DNA from: Paratinospora sagittata
Lineage: Eukaryota > Streptophyta > Magnoliopsida > Ranunculales > Menispermaceae
Length of the DNA stretch: 64,000 bases
Assembly (NCBI GenBank): GCA_035771175.1
Contig: CM069603.1
Location: 19,258,286-19,322,285 of the forward strand
Direction: 5' to 3'
In this document: one piece after another, positions 24,501 through 37,100 of the stretch
How the letters are laid out: each line of letters begins with the position of its first letter
Numbering within the stretch: the stretch's first letter is position 1
The notes under the pieces: generated by a model
Told to the model about the DNA's origin: nothing
Seen by the model: only the letters and a program-made list of their open reading frames with translations
The model's database searches: none
Made by a program: the position numbers and the translations under genes

Positions 24501-27500
24501 ATGTGTACCATCTTCTCTATTGACAGATAGCAGGCTATAGCAGGTCGATATACACAAACCCGAGAGGTCGAGTTTTTTAGACTTTCCGATAGCGTGTTAT
24601 CAAGGCCTATAGCGCGCTATTGCCCATTTTACTAAAAATGAAAAAATCACGGGAACAGCTCTATAGCGAGTTATCAAAGGGGATAGCGCGCTATAGACAA
24701 TTTTCCGAAAAAATAAATGCTTTATTATTGAACCCTGTCTGCGTGCTATCAACACTGATAGTGCGCTAGTGCCTTCTGAAAATTTTTGACAAATTCTGGA
24801 TAGCCTTATTTTTGAAAAATTAATATTTTGACACTAAAGAACAATTTCATTGACTCAAAACACTTTGATATAAGATTAAACACTTTTAAATAATTCAAAA
24901 CTCATTGAAATTATGATTAAAACCTTTTGGAAAACATTTTTTTCAAAATGAAAAACTATATCGAAAGCGATTTTGAAGACTTTGCAATTTTCAGAGTTTT
25001 AGTGCTGAGATTGATCGAGGGGTTACCCTACACACCAGAGATGAAACTAATGCATTAGACATGAGATATGTCTTCGTTCTTCGAGCTTAATCTTTGTAGA
25101 CTTCGAAAGCTATTGTTTGATGTGTTCTTTTTTGATGTGTTATCTTACCGAGACCACTTCATATACTTAGTGTTTTAAACAATGGATAGCCTCTGCAAAT
25201 CTTAGCACAAAAGGGATAAAATGAAGAACTTGCTGAACATCAAGACAGATTGCAATTTTGATTCAATTCGAAGCCTTTTTTTGCGAATGCAAGAATCATT
25301 ACTTTTTTCTCTTGAAAAACTCTTTGGAAAGCTCAATCTAACTTGCAAAAATCGTGCGTGTTGTATTTTTGAAAATCAGAGAATGAGTGTTTTATAAAAT
25401 TTGAAGTTGAAGGTTAAAGAGCAAGAGTACTACAAAATGATTTGAATTTAAAACATTGTTTAATCTAAAGTTGTTTTGGGCGTGCGAGACAATGTGAATC
25501 ATCTAGGTGTTACTAGAGAATATTTCAATTAAGATAACCTGGCAAAACTGTGTAAGGAATAGAAAAATCTAGCAAGGAGAAGTGCCCACATTTTTCTCGT
25601 TAGAAATATCAGATTTTAGTCTAAGACGTGGATAGCGTGCTATTAGGGTGTGTACCATCTTCTCTATTGACAGATAGCAGGCTATAGCAGGTCGATATAC
25701 ACAAACCCGAGAGGTCGAGTTTTTTAGACTTTCCGATAGCGTGTTATCAAGGCCTATAGCGCGCTATTGCCCATTTTACTAAAAATGAAAAAATCACGGG
25801 AACAGCTCTATAGCGAGTTATCAAAGGGGATAGCGCGCTATAGACAATTTTCCGAAAAAATAAATGCTTTATTATTGAACCCTGTCTGCGTGCTATCAAC
25901 ACTGATAGTGCGCTAGTGCCTTCTGAAAATTTTTGACAAATTCTGGATAGCCTTATTTTTGAAAAATTAATATTTTGACACTAAAGAACCATTTCATTGA
26001 CTCAAAACACTTTGATATAAGATTAAACACTTTTAAATAATTCAAAACTCATTGAAATTATGATTAAAACCTTTCGGAAAACATTTTTTTCAAAATGAAA
26101 AACTATATCGAAAGCGATTTTGAAGACTTTGCAATTTTCAAAGTTTTAGTGCTGAGATTGATCGAGGGGTTACCCTACACACCAGAGATGAAACTAATGC
26201 ATTAGACATGAGATATGTCTTCGTTCTTCGAGCTTAATCTTTGTAGACTTCGAAAGCTATTATTTGATGTGTTCTTTTTTGATGTGTTATCTTACCGAGA
26301 CCACTTCATATACTTAGTGTTTTAAACAATGGATAGCCTCTGCAAATCTTAGCACAAAAGGGATAAAATGAAGAACTTGCTGAACATCAAGACAGATTGC
26401 AATTTTGATTCAATTCGAAGCCTTTTTTTGCGAATGCAAGAATCATTACTTTCTTTTCTTGAAAAACTCTTTGGAAAGCTCAATCTAACTTGCAAAAATC
26501 GTGCGTGTTGTATTTTTGAAAATCAGAGAATGAGTGTTTTATAAAATTTGAAGTTGAAGGTTAAAGAGCAAGAGTACTACAAAATGATTTGAATTTAAAA
26601 CATTGTTTAATCTAAAGTTGTTTTGGGCGTGCGAGACAATGGGAATCATCTAGGTGTTACTAGAGAATATTTCAATTAAGATAACCTCGCAAAACAGTGT
26701 AAGGAATAGAAAAATCCAGTAAGGAAAAGTGCCCACATTTTTCTCGTTAGAAATATCAGATTTTAGACTAAGACGTGGATAGCGTGCTATTAGGATGTGT
26801 ACCATCTTCTCTATTGACAGATAGCAGGCTATAGCAGGTCGATGTACACAAACCCGAGAGGTCGAGTTTTTTAGACTTTCCGATAGCGTGTTATCAAGGC
26901 CTATAGCGCGCTATTGCCCATTTTACTAGAAATGAAAAAATCACGGGAACAGCTCTATAGCGAGTTATCAAAGGGGATAGCGCGCTATAGACAATTTTCC
27001 GAAAAAATAAATGCTTTATTATTGAACCCTGTCTGCGTGCTATCAACACTGATAGTGCGCTAGTGCCTTCTGAAAATTTTTGACAAATTCTGGATAGCCT
27101 TATTTTTGAAAAATTAATATTTTGACACTAAAGAACCATTTCATTGACTCAAAACACTTTGATATAAGATTAAACACTTTTAAATAATTCAAAACTCATT
27201 GAAATTATGATTAAAACCTTTTGGAAAACATTTTTTTCAAAATGAAAAACTATATCGAAAGCGATTTTGAAGACTTTGCAATTTTCAGAGTTTTAGTGCT
27301 GAGATTGATCGAGGGGTTACCCTACACACCAGAGATGAAACTAATGCATTAGACATGAGATATGTCTTCGTTCTTCGAGCTTAATCTTTGTAGACTTCGA
27401 AAGCTATTGTTTGATGTGTTCTTTTTTGATGTGTTATCTTACCGAGACCACTTCATATACTTAGTGTTTTAAACAATGGATAGCCTCTGCAAATCTTAGC

Positions 27501-30500
27501 ACAAAAGGGATAAAATGAAGAACTTGCTGAACATCAAGACAGATTGCAATTTTGATTCAATTCGAAGCCTTTTTTTGCGAATGCAAGAATCATTACTTTT
27601 TTCTCTTGAAAAACTCTTTGGAAAGCTCAATCTAACTTGCAAAAATCGTGCGTGTTGTATTTTTGAAAATCAGAGAATGAATGTTTTATAAAATTTGAAG
27701 TTGAAGGTTAAAGAGCAAGAGTACTACAAAATGATTTGAATTTAAAACATTGTTTAATCTAAAGTTGTTTTGGGCGTGCGAGACAATGTGAATCATCTAG
27801 GTGTTACTAGAGAATATTTCAATTAAGATAACCTGGCAAAACTGTGTAAGGAATAGAAAAATCTAGCAAGGAGAAGTGCCCACATTTTTCTCGTTAGAAA
27901 TATCAGATTTTAGTCTAAGACGTGGATAGCGTGCTATTAGGGTGTGTACCATCTTCTCTATTGACAGATAGCAGGCTATAGCAGGTCGATATACACAAAC
28001 CCGAGAGGTCGAGTTTTTTAGACTTTCCGATAGCGTGTTATCAAGGCCTATAGCGCGCTATTGCCCATTTTACTAAAAATGAAAAAATCACGGGAACAGC
28101 TCTATAGCGAGTTATCAAAGGGGATAGCGCGCTATAGACAATTTTCCGAAAAAATAAATGCTTTATTATTGAACCCTGTCTGCGTGCTATCAACACAGAT
28201 AGTGCCCTAGTGCCTTCTGAAAATTTTTGACAAATTCTGGATAGCCTTATTTTTGAAAAATTAATATTTTGACACTAAAGAACCATTTCATTGACTCAAA
28301 ACACTTTGATATAAGATTAAACACTTTTAAATAATTCAAAACTCATTGAAATTATGATTAAAACCTTTCGGAAAACATTTTTTTCAAAATGAAAAACTAT
28401 ATCGAAAGCGATTTTGAAGACTTTGCAATTTTCAGAGTTTTAGTGCTGAGATTGATCGAGGGGTTACCCTACACACCAGAGATGAAACTAATGCATTAGA
28501 CATGAGAAATGTCTTCGTTCTTCGAGCTTAATCTTTGTAGACTTCGAAAGCTATTGTTTGATGTGTTCTTTTTTGATGTGTTATCTTACCGAGACCACTT
28601 CATATACTTAGTGTTTTAAACAATGGATAGCCTCTGCAAATCTTAGCACAAAAGGGATAAAATGAAGAACTTGCTGAACATCAAGACAGATTGCAATTTT
28701 GATTCAATTCGAAGCCTTTTTTTGCGAATGCAAGAATCATTACTTTTTTCTCTTGAAAAACTCTTTGGAAAGCTCAATCTCACTTGCAAAAATCGTGCGT
28801 GTTGTATTTTTGAAAATCAGAGAATGAGTGTTTTATAAAATTTGAAGTTGAAGGTTAAAGAGCAAGAGTACTACAAAATGATTTGAATTTAAAACATTGT
28901 TTAATCTAAAGTTGTTTTGGGCGTGCGAGACAATGTGAATCATCTAGGTGTTACTAGAGAATATTTCAATTAAGATAACCTGGCAAAACTGTGTAAGGAA
29001 TAGAAAAATCTAGCAAGGAGAAGTGCCCACATTTTTCTCGTTAGAAATATCAGATTTTAGTCTAAGACGTGGATAGCGTGCTATTAGGGTGTGTACCATC
29101 TTCTCTATCGACAGATAGCAGGCTATAGCAGGTCGATATACACAAACCCGAGAGGTCGAGTTTTTTCGACTTTTCGATAGAGTGTTATCAAGGCCTATAG
29201 CGCGCTATTGCCCATTTTACTAAAAATGAAAAAATCACGGCAACAGCTCTATAGCGAGTTATCAATGGGGATAGCGCGCTATAGACAATTTTCCGAAAAA
29301 ATAAATGCTTTATTATTGAACCCTGTCTGCGTGCTATCAACACTGATAGTGCGCTAGTGCCTTCTGAAAATTTTTGACAAATTCTGGATAGCCTTATTTT
29401 TGAAAAATTAATATTTTGACACTAAAGAACCATTTCATTGACTCAAAACACTTTGATATAAGATTAAACACTTTTAAATAATTCAAAACTCATTGAAATT
29501 ATGATTAAAACCTTTCGGAAAACATTTTTTTCAAAATGAAAAACTATATCGAAAGCGATTTTGAAGACTTTGCAATTTTCAGAGTTTTAGTGCTGAGATT
29601 GATCGAGGGGTTACCCTACACACCAGAGATGAAACTAATGCATTAGACATGAGATATGTCTTCGTTCTGCGAGCTTAATCTTTGTAGACTTCGAAAGCTA
29701 TTGTTTGATGTGTTCTTTTTTGATGTGTTATCTTACCGAGACCACTTCATATACTTAGTGTTTTAAACAATGGATAGCCTCTGCAAATCTTAGCACAAAA
29801 GGGATAAAATGAAGAACTTGCTGAACATCAAGACAGATTGCAATTTTGATTCAATTCGAAGCCTTTTTTTGCGAATGCAAGAATCATTACTTTCTTTTCT
29901 TGAAAAACTCTTTGGAAAGCTCAATCTAACTTGCAAAAATCGTGCGTGTTGTATTTTTGAACATCAGAGAATGAGTGTTTTATAAAATTTGAAGTTGAAG
30001 GTTAAAGAGCAAGAGTACTACAAAATGATTTGAATTTAAAACATTGTTTAATCTAAAGTTGTTTTGGGCGTGCGAGACAATGGGAATCATCTAGGTGTTA
30101 ATAGAGAATATTTCAATTAAGATAACCTGGCAAAACAGTGTAAGGAATAGAAAAATCCAGTAAGGAGAAGTGCCCACATTTTTCTCGTTAGAAATATCAG
30201 ATTTTAGACTAAGACGTGGATAGCATGCTATTAGGATGTGTACCATCTTCTCTATCGACAGATAGCAGGCTATAGCAGGTCGATATACACAAACCCGAGA
30301 GGTCGAGTTTTTTAGACTTTCCGATAGCGTGTTATCAAGGCCTATAGCGCGCTATTCCCCATTTTACTAAAAATGAAAAAATCACGGCAACAGCTCTATA
30401 GCGAGTTATCATAGGGGATAGCGCGCTATAGACAATTTTTCGAAAAAATAAATGCTTTATTATTGAACCCTGTATGCGTGCTATCAACACTGATAGTGCG

Positions 30501-33500
30501 CTAGTGCCTTCTGAAAATTTTTGACAAATTCTGGATAGCCTTATTTTTGAAAAATTAATATTTTGACACTAAAGAACAATTTCATTGACTCAAAACACTT
30601 TGATATAAGATTAAACACTTTTAAATAATTCAAAACTCATTGAAATTATGATTAAAACCTTTCGGAAAACATTTTTTTCAAAATGAAAAACTATATCGAA
30701 AGCGATTTTGAAGACTTTGCAATTTTCAGAGTTTTAGTGCTGAGATTGATCGAGGGGTTACCCTACACACCAGAGATGAAACTAATGCATTAGACATGAG
30801 ATATGTCTTCGTTCTTCGAGCTTAATCTTTGTAGACTTCGAAAGCTATTGTTTGATGTGTTCTTTTTTGATGTGTTATCTTACCTGCGTGCTATCATCTA
30901 CTTAGTGTTTTAAACAATGGATAGCCTCTGCAAATCTTAGCACAAAAGGGATAAAATGAAGAACTTGCTGAACATCAAGACAGATTGCAATTTTGATTCA
31001 ATTCGAAGCCTTTTTTTGCGAATGCAAGAATCATTACTTTCTTCTCTTGAAAAACTCTTTGGAAAGCTCAATCTAACTTGCAAAAATCGTGCGTGTTGTA
31101 TTTTTAAAAATTAGAAAATGAGTTGTTTATAAAATTTGAAGTTGAAGGTTAAAGAGCAAGAGTACTAAAAAATGATTTGAATTTAAAACATTGTTTAATC
31201 TAAAGTTGTTTTGGGCGTGCGAGACAATGGGAATCATCTAGGTGTTAATAGAGAATATTTCAATTAAGATAACCTGGCAAAACAGTGTAAGGAATAGAAA
31301 AATCCAGTAAGGAGAAGTGCCCACATTTTTCTCGTTAGAAATATCAGATTTTAGACTAAGACGTGGATAGGGTGCTATTAGGATGTGTACCATCTTCTCT
31401 ATTGACAGATAGCAGGCTATAGCAGGTCGATATAGACAAACCCGAGAGGTCGAGTTTTTTAGACTTTCCGATAGCGTGTTATCAAGGCCTATAGCGCGCT
31501 ATTGCCCATTTTACTAAAAATGAAAAAATCACGGCAACAGCTCTATAGCGAGTTATCATAGGGGATAGCGCGCTATAGACAATTTTCCGAAAAAATAAAT
31601 GCTTTATTATTGAACCCTGTATGCGTGCTATCAACACTGATAGTGCGCTAGTGCCTTCTGAAAATTTTTGACAAATTCTGGATAGCCTTATTTTTGAAAA
31701 ATTAATATTTTGACACTAAAGAACCATTTCATTGACTCAAAACACTTTGATATAAGATTAAACACTTTTAAATAATTCAAAACTCATTGAAATTATGATT
31801 AAAACCTTTCGGAAAACATTTTTTTCAAAATGAAAAACTATATCGAAAGCGATTTTGAAGACTTTGCAATTTTCAGAGTTTTAGTGCTGAGATTGATCGA
31901 GGGGTTACCCTACACACCAGAGATGAAACTAATGCATTAGACATGAGATATGTCTTCGTTCTTCGAGCTTAATCTTTGTAGACTTCGAAAGCTATTGTTT
32001 GATGTGTTCTTTTTTGATGTGTTATCTTACCTGCGTGCTATCATCTACTTAGTGTTTTAAACAATGGATAGCCTCTGCAAATCTTAGCACAAAAGGGATA
32101 AAATGAAGAACTTGCTGAACATCAAGACAGATTGCAATTTTGATTCAATTCGAAGCCTTTTTTTGCGAATGCAAGAATCATTACTTTCTTCTCTTGAAAA
32201 ACTCTTTGGAAAGCTCAATCTAACTTGCAAAAATCGTGTGTGTTGTATTTTTAAAAATTAGAAAATGAGTTGTTTATAAAATTTGAAGTTGAAGGTTAAA
32301 GAGCAAGAGTACTAAAAAATGATTTGAATTTAAAACATTGTTTAATCTAAAGTTGTTTTGGGCGTGCGAGACAATGGGAATCATCTAGGTGTTAATAGAG
32401 AATATTTCAATTAAGATAACCTGGCAAAACAGTGTAAGGAATAGAAAAATCCAGTAAGGAGAAGTGCCCACATTTTTCTCGTTAGAAATATCAGATTTTA
32501 GACTAAGACGTGGATAGGGTGCTATTAGGATGTGTACCATCTTCTCTATTGACAGATAGCAGGCTATAGCAGGTCGATATAGACAAACCCGAGAGGTCGA
32601 GTTTTTTAGACTTTCCGATAGCGTGTTATCAAGGCCTATAGCGCGCTATTGCCCATTTTACTAAAAATGAAAAAATCACGGCAACAGCTCTATAGCGAGT
32701 TATCATAGGGGATAGCGCGCTATAGACAATTTTCCGAAAAAATAAATGCTTTATTATTGAACCCTGTATGCGTGCTATCAACACTGATAGTGCGCTAGTG
32801 CCTTCTGAAAATTTTTGACAAATTCTGGATAGCCTTATTTTTGAAAAATTAATATTTTGACACTAAAGAACCATTTCATTGACTCAAAACACTTTGATAT
32901 AAGATTAAACACTTTTAAATAATTCAAAACTCATTGAAATTATGATTAAAACCTTTCGGAAAACATTTTTTTCAAAATGAAAAACTATATCGAAAGCGAT
33001 TTTGAAGACTTTGCAATTTTCAGAGTTTTAGTGCTGAGATTGATCGAGGGGTTACCCTACACACCAGAGATGAAACTAATGCATTAGACATGAGATATGT
33101 CTTCGTTTTTCGAGCTTAATCTTTGTAGACTTCGAAAGCTATTGTTTGATGTGTTCTTTTTTGATGTGTTATCTTACCGAGACCACTTCATATACTTAGT
33201 GTTTTAAACAATGGATAGCCTCTGCAAATCTTAGCACAAAAGGGATAAAATGAAGAACTTGCTGAACATCAAGACAGATTGCAATTTTGATTCAATTCGA
33301 AGCCTTTTTTTGCGAATGCAAGAATCATTACTTTCTTTTCTTGAAAAACTCTTTGGAAAGCTCAATCTAACTTGCAAAAATCGTGCGTGTTGTATTTTTG
33401 AAAATCAGAGAATGAGTGTTTTATAAAATTTGAAGTTGAAGGTTAAAGAGCAAGAGTACTACAAAATGATTTGAATTTAAAACATTGTTTAATCTAAAGT

Positions 33501-34195
33501 TGTTTTGGGCGTGCGAGACAATGGGAATCATCTAGGTGTTACTAGAGAATATTTCAATTAAGATAACCTGGCAAAATAGTGTAAGGAATAGAAAAATCCA
33601 GTAAAGAGAAGTCCCCACATTTTTCTCGTTAGAAATATCAGATTTTAGACTAAGACGTGGATAGGGTGCTATTAGGATGTGTACCATCTTCTCTATTGAC
33701 AGATAGCAGGCTATAGCAGGTCGATATACACAAACCCGAGAGGTCGAGTTTTTTAGACTTTCCGATAGCGTGTTATCAAGGCCTATAGCGCGCTATTGCC
33801 CATTTTACTAAAAATGAAAAAATCACGGCAACAGCTCTATAGCGAGTTATCAAAGGGGATAGCGCTATAGACAATTTTTCGAAAAAATAAATGCTCTATT
33901 ATTGAACCCTGTCTGCGTGCTATCAACACTGATAGTGCGCTAGTGCCTTCTGAAAATTTTTGACAAATTCTGGATAGCCTTATTTTTGAAAAATTAATAT
34001 TTTAACACTAAAGAACCATTTCATTGACTCAAAACACTTTGATATAAGATTAAACACTTTTAAATAATTCAAAACTCATTGAAATTATGATTAAAACCTT
34101 TCGGAAAACATTTTTTTCAAAATGAAAAACTATATCGAAAGCGATTTTGAAGACTTTGCAATTTTCAGAGTTTTAGTTCTGAGATTGATCGAGGG
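21587..34195 (+). repeat. Homogenised 1,147-bp satellite B block
   Basis: Eleven units start at 21587, 22735, 23875, 25022, 26169, 27316, 28463, 29610, 30757, 31904 and 33051, nearly all exactly 1,147 bp. They lack the GATGCAAAACAGGTGATG segment found in longer B units, leaving a direct TGATGTGTTC / TGATGTGTTA junction, and carry TTAGTGTTTTAAACAATGG. Within the block, 23875+25022 and 26169+27316 form a weaker dimer (ACAATGGGAATC in one partner, ACAATGTGAATC in the other). Units 30757 and 31904 are almost identical neighbours. Unit 22735 lacks 8 bp in GCGAGACATCATC. Confidence 0.93.
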
Positions 34196-37100
34196 GTTAC
34201 CCTACACACCAGAGATGAAACTAATGCATTAGACATGAGATATGTCTTCGTTCTTCGAGTTTAATCTTTGTAGACTTCGAAAGCTATTGTTTGATGTGTT
34301 CTTTTTTGATGTGTTATCTTACCGAGACCACTTCATATACTTAGTGTTTTAAACAATGGATAGCCTCTGCAAATCTTAGCACAAAAGGGATAAAATGAAG
34401 AACTTGCTGAACATCAAGACAGATTGCAATTTTGATTCAATTCGAAGCCTTTTTTTGCGAATGCAAGAATCATTACTTTCTTCTCTTGAAAAACTCTTTG
34501 GAAAGCTCAATCTAACTTGTAAAAATCGTGTGTGTTGTATTTTTAAAAATTAGAAAATGAGTTGTTTATAAAATTTGAAGTTGAAGGTTAAAGAGCAAGA
34601 GTACTAAAAAATGATTTAAATTTAAAACATTGTTTAATCTAAAGTTGTTTTGGGCGTGCGAGACAATGGGAATCATCTAGGTGTTACTAGAGAATATTTC
34701 CATTAAGATAACCTGGCAAAACTGTGTAAGGAATAGAAAAATCGAGCAAGTAGAAATGCCCACATTTTTCTCGTTAGAAATATCATATTTTAGACTAAGA
34801 CGTGGATAGCGTGCTATTAGGGTGTGTACCATCTTCTCTATTGACAGATAGCAGGCTATAGCAGGTCGATATACACAAACCCGAGAGGTCGAGTTTTTTA
34901 GACTTTCCGATAGCGTGTTATCAAGGCCTATAGCGCGCTATTTCCCATTTTACTAAAAATGGAAAAATCACGGCAACAACTCTATAGCGAGTTATCAATG
35001 GGGATAGCGCGCTATAGACAATTTTCCAAAAAAATAAATGTTTTATTATTGAACACTGTCTGCGTGCTATCAACACTGAAAGTGCGCTAGTGCCTTCTGA
35101 AAATTTTTGGCAAATTCTGGATAGCCTTATTTTTGAAAAAATTAATATTTTGAAACTAAAGAACCATTTCATTGACTCAAAACACTTTGATATAAGATTG
35201 AACACTTTTAAATAATTCAAAATTCATTGAAATTATGATTAAAACCTTTCGAAAAACATTTTTGTCAAAATGAAATACTATATCGAAAGTGATTTTGAAG
35301 ACTTTGCAATTTTCAGAGTTTTAGTGCTGAGATTGATCGAAGGGGTACCCTGCACCAGAAATCAAACTAATGCATTAGACATGAGATATGTCTTCGTTCT
35401 TCGAGCTTGATCTTTGTAGACTTCGAAAGCTATTGTTTGATATGTTCTTGATGCAAAACAGGTGATGTGTTCTTTTTTGATGTGTTATCTTACCGAGACC
35501 ACTTCATGTACTTAAAGTTTTAAACAATGGATAGCCTCTGCAAATCTTAGCACAAAAGGGATAAAATGAAGAACTTGCTGAACATCAAGACAGATTGCAA
35601 TTTTGATTCAATTCGAATCTTGTTTTTGCAAATGCAAGAATCATTACTTTCTTCTCTTGAAAAACTCTTTGGAAAGCTCAATCTAACTTGCAAAAATCGT
35701 GCGTGTTGTATTTCTAAAAATCAGAGAATGAGTGTTTTATAAAATTTGAAGTTGAAAGTTAAAGAGCAAGAGTACTACAAAATAATTTGGATTTAAAACA
35801 TTGTTTAATCTAAAGTTTTTTGGGCTTGCGAGACAATGGGAGTCATCTATGTGTTACTAGAGAATATTTCAATTAAGATAACCTGGCAAAACTGTGTAAG
35901 GAATAGAAAAATCGAGCAAGTAGAAATGCCCACATTTTTCTCGTTAGAAATATCAGATTTTATACTAAGACGTGGATAGCGTGCTATTAGGGTGTGTACC
36001 ATCTTCTCTATTCACAGATAGCAGGCTATAGCAGGTCGATATACACAAACCCGAGTGGTCGAGTTTTTTAGACTTTCCGATAGCGTGTTATCAAGGCCTA
36101 TAGCGCTACTGCCCATTTTACTAAATATGGAAAAATCACGGCAACAGCTCTATAGCGAGTTATCAATGGGGATAGAGCGCTATAGACAATTTTTCAAAAA
36201 AATAAATGTTTTATTATTGAACACTATCTGCGTGCTATCAACACTGATAGTGCGCTAGTGCCTTCTGAAAAATTTTGGCAAATTGCTGGATAGCCTTATT
36301 TTTGAAAAATTAATATTTTGACACTAAAGAACCATTTCATTGACTCAAAACACTTTGATATAAGATTAAACACTTTTAAATAATTCAAAACTCCTTGAAA
36401 TTATGATTAAAACCTTTCGAAAAACATTTTTTTAAAGACTTTGCAATTTTTAGAGTTTTAGTGCTGAGATTGATCGGGGGGTTACCCTACACACCAGAGA
36501 TGAAACTAATGCATTAGACATGAGATATGTCTTCGTTCTTCGAGCTTAATCTTTGTAGACTTCGAAAGCTATTGTTTGATGTGTTCTTGATGCAAAACAA
36601 GTGATGTGTTCTCTTTTGATGTGTTATCTTAACAAGACCCCTTCATATACATAGAGTTTTAAATAATGGATAGCCTCTGCAAATCTTAGCACAAAAGGGA
36701 TAAAATGAAGAACTTGCTGAACATCAAGACAGATTGCAATTTTGATTCAATTCGAAGCCTTTTTTTGCGAATGCAAGAATCATTACTTTCTTCTCTTGAA
36801 AAACTCTTTGGAAAGCTCAATCTAACATGCAAAAATCGTGCGTGTTGTATTTTTGAAAATCAGTGTTTTATAAAATTTGAAGATGAAGGTTAAAGAGCAA
36901 GAGTACTACCAAATGATTTGAATTTAAAACATTGTTTAATCTAAAGTTGTTTTGGGCGTGCGAGACAATGGGAATCATCTAGGTGTTACAATAGAATATT
37001 TCAATTAAGATAACCTGGCAAAACTGTGTAAGGAATAGAAAATCCAGCAAGGAGAAGTGCCCACATTTTTCTCGTTAGAAATATCAGATTTTAGTCTAAG

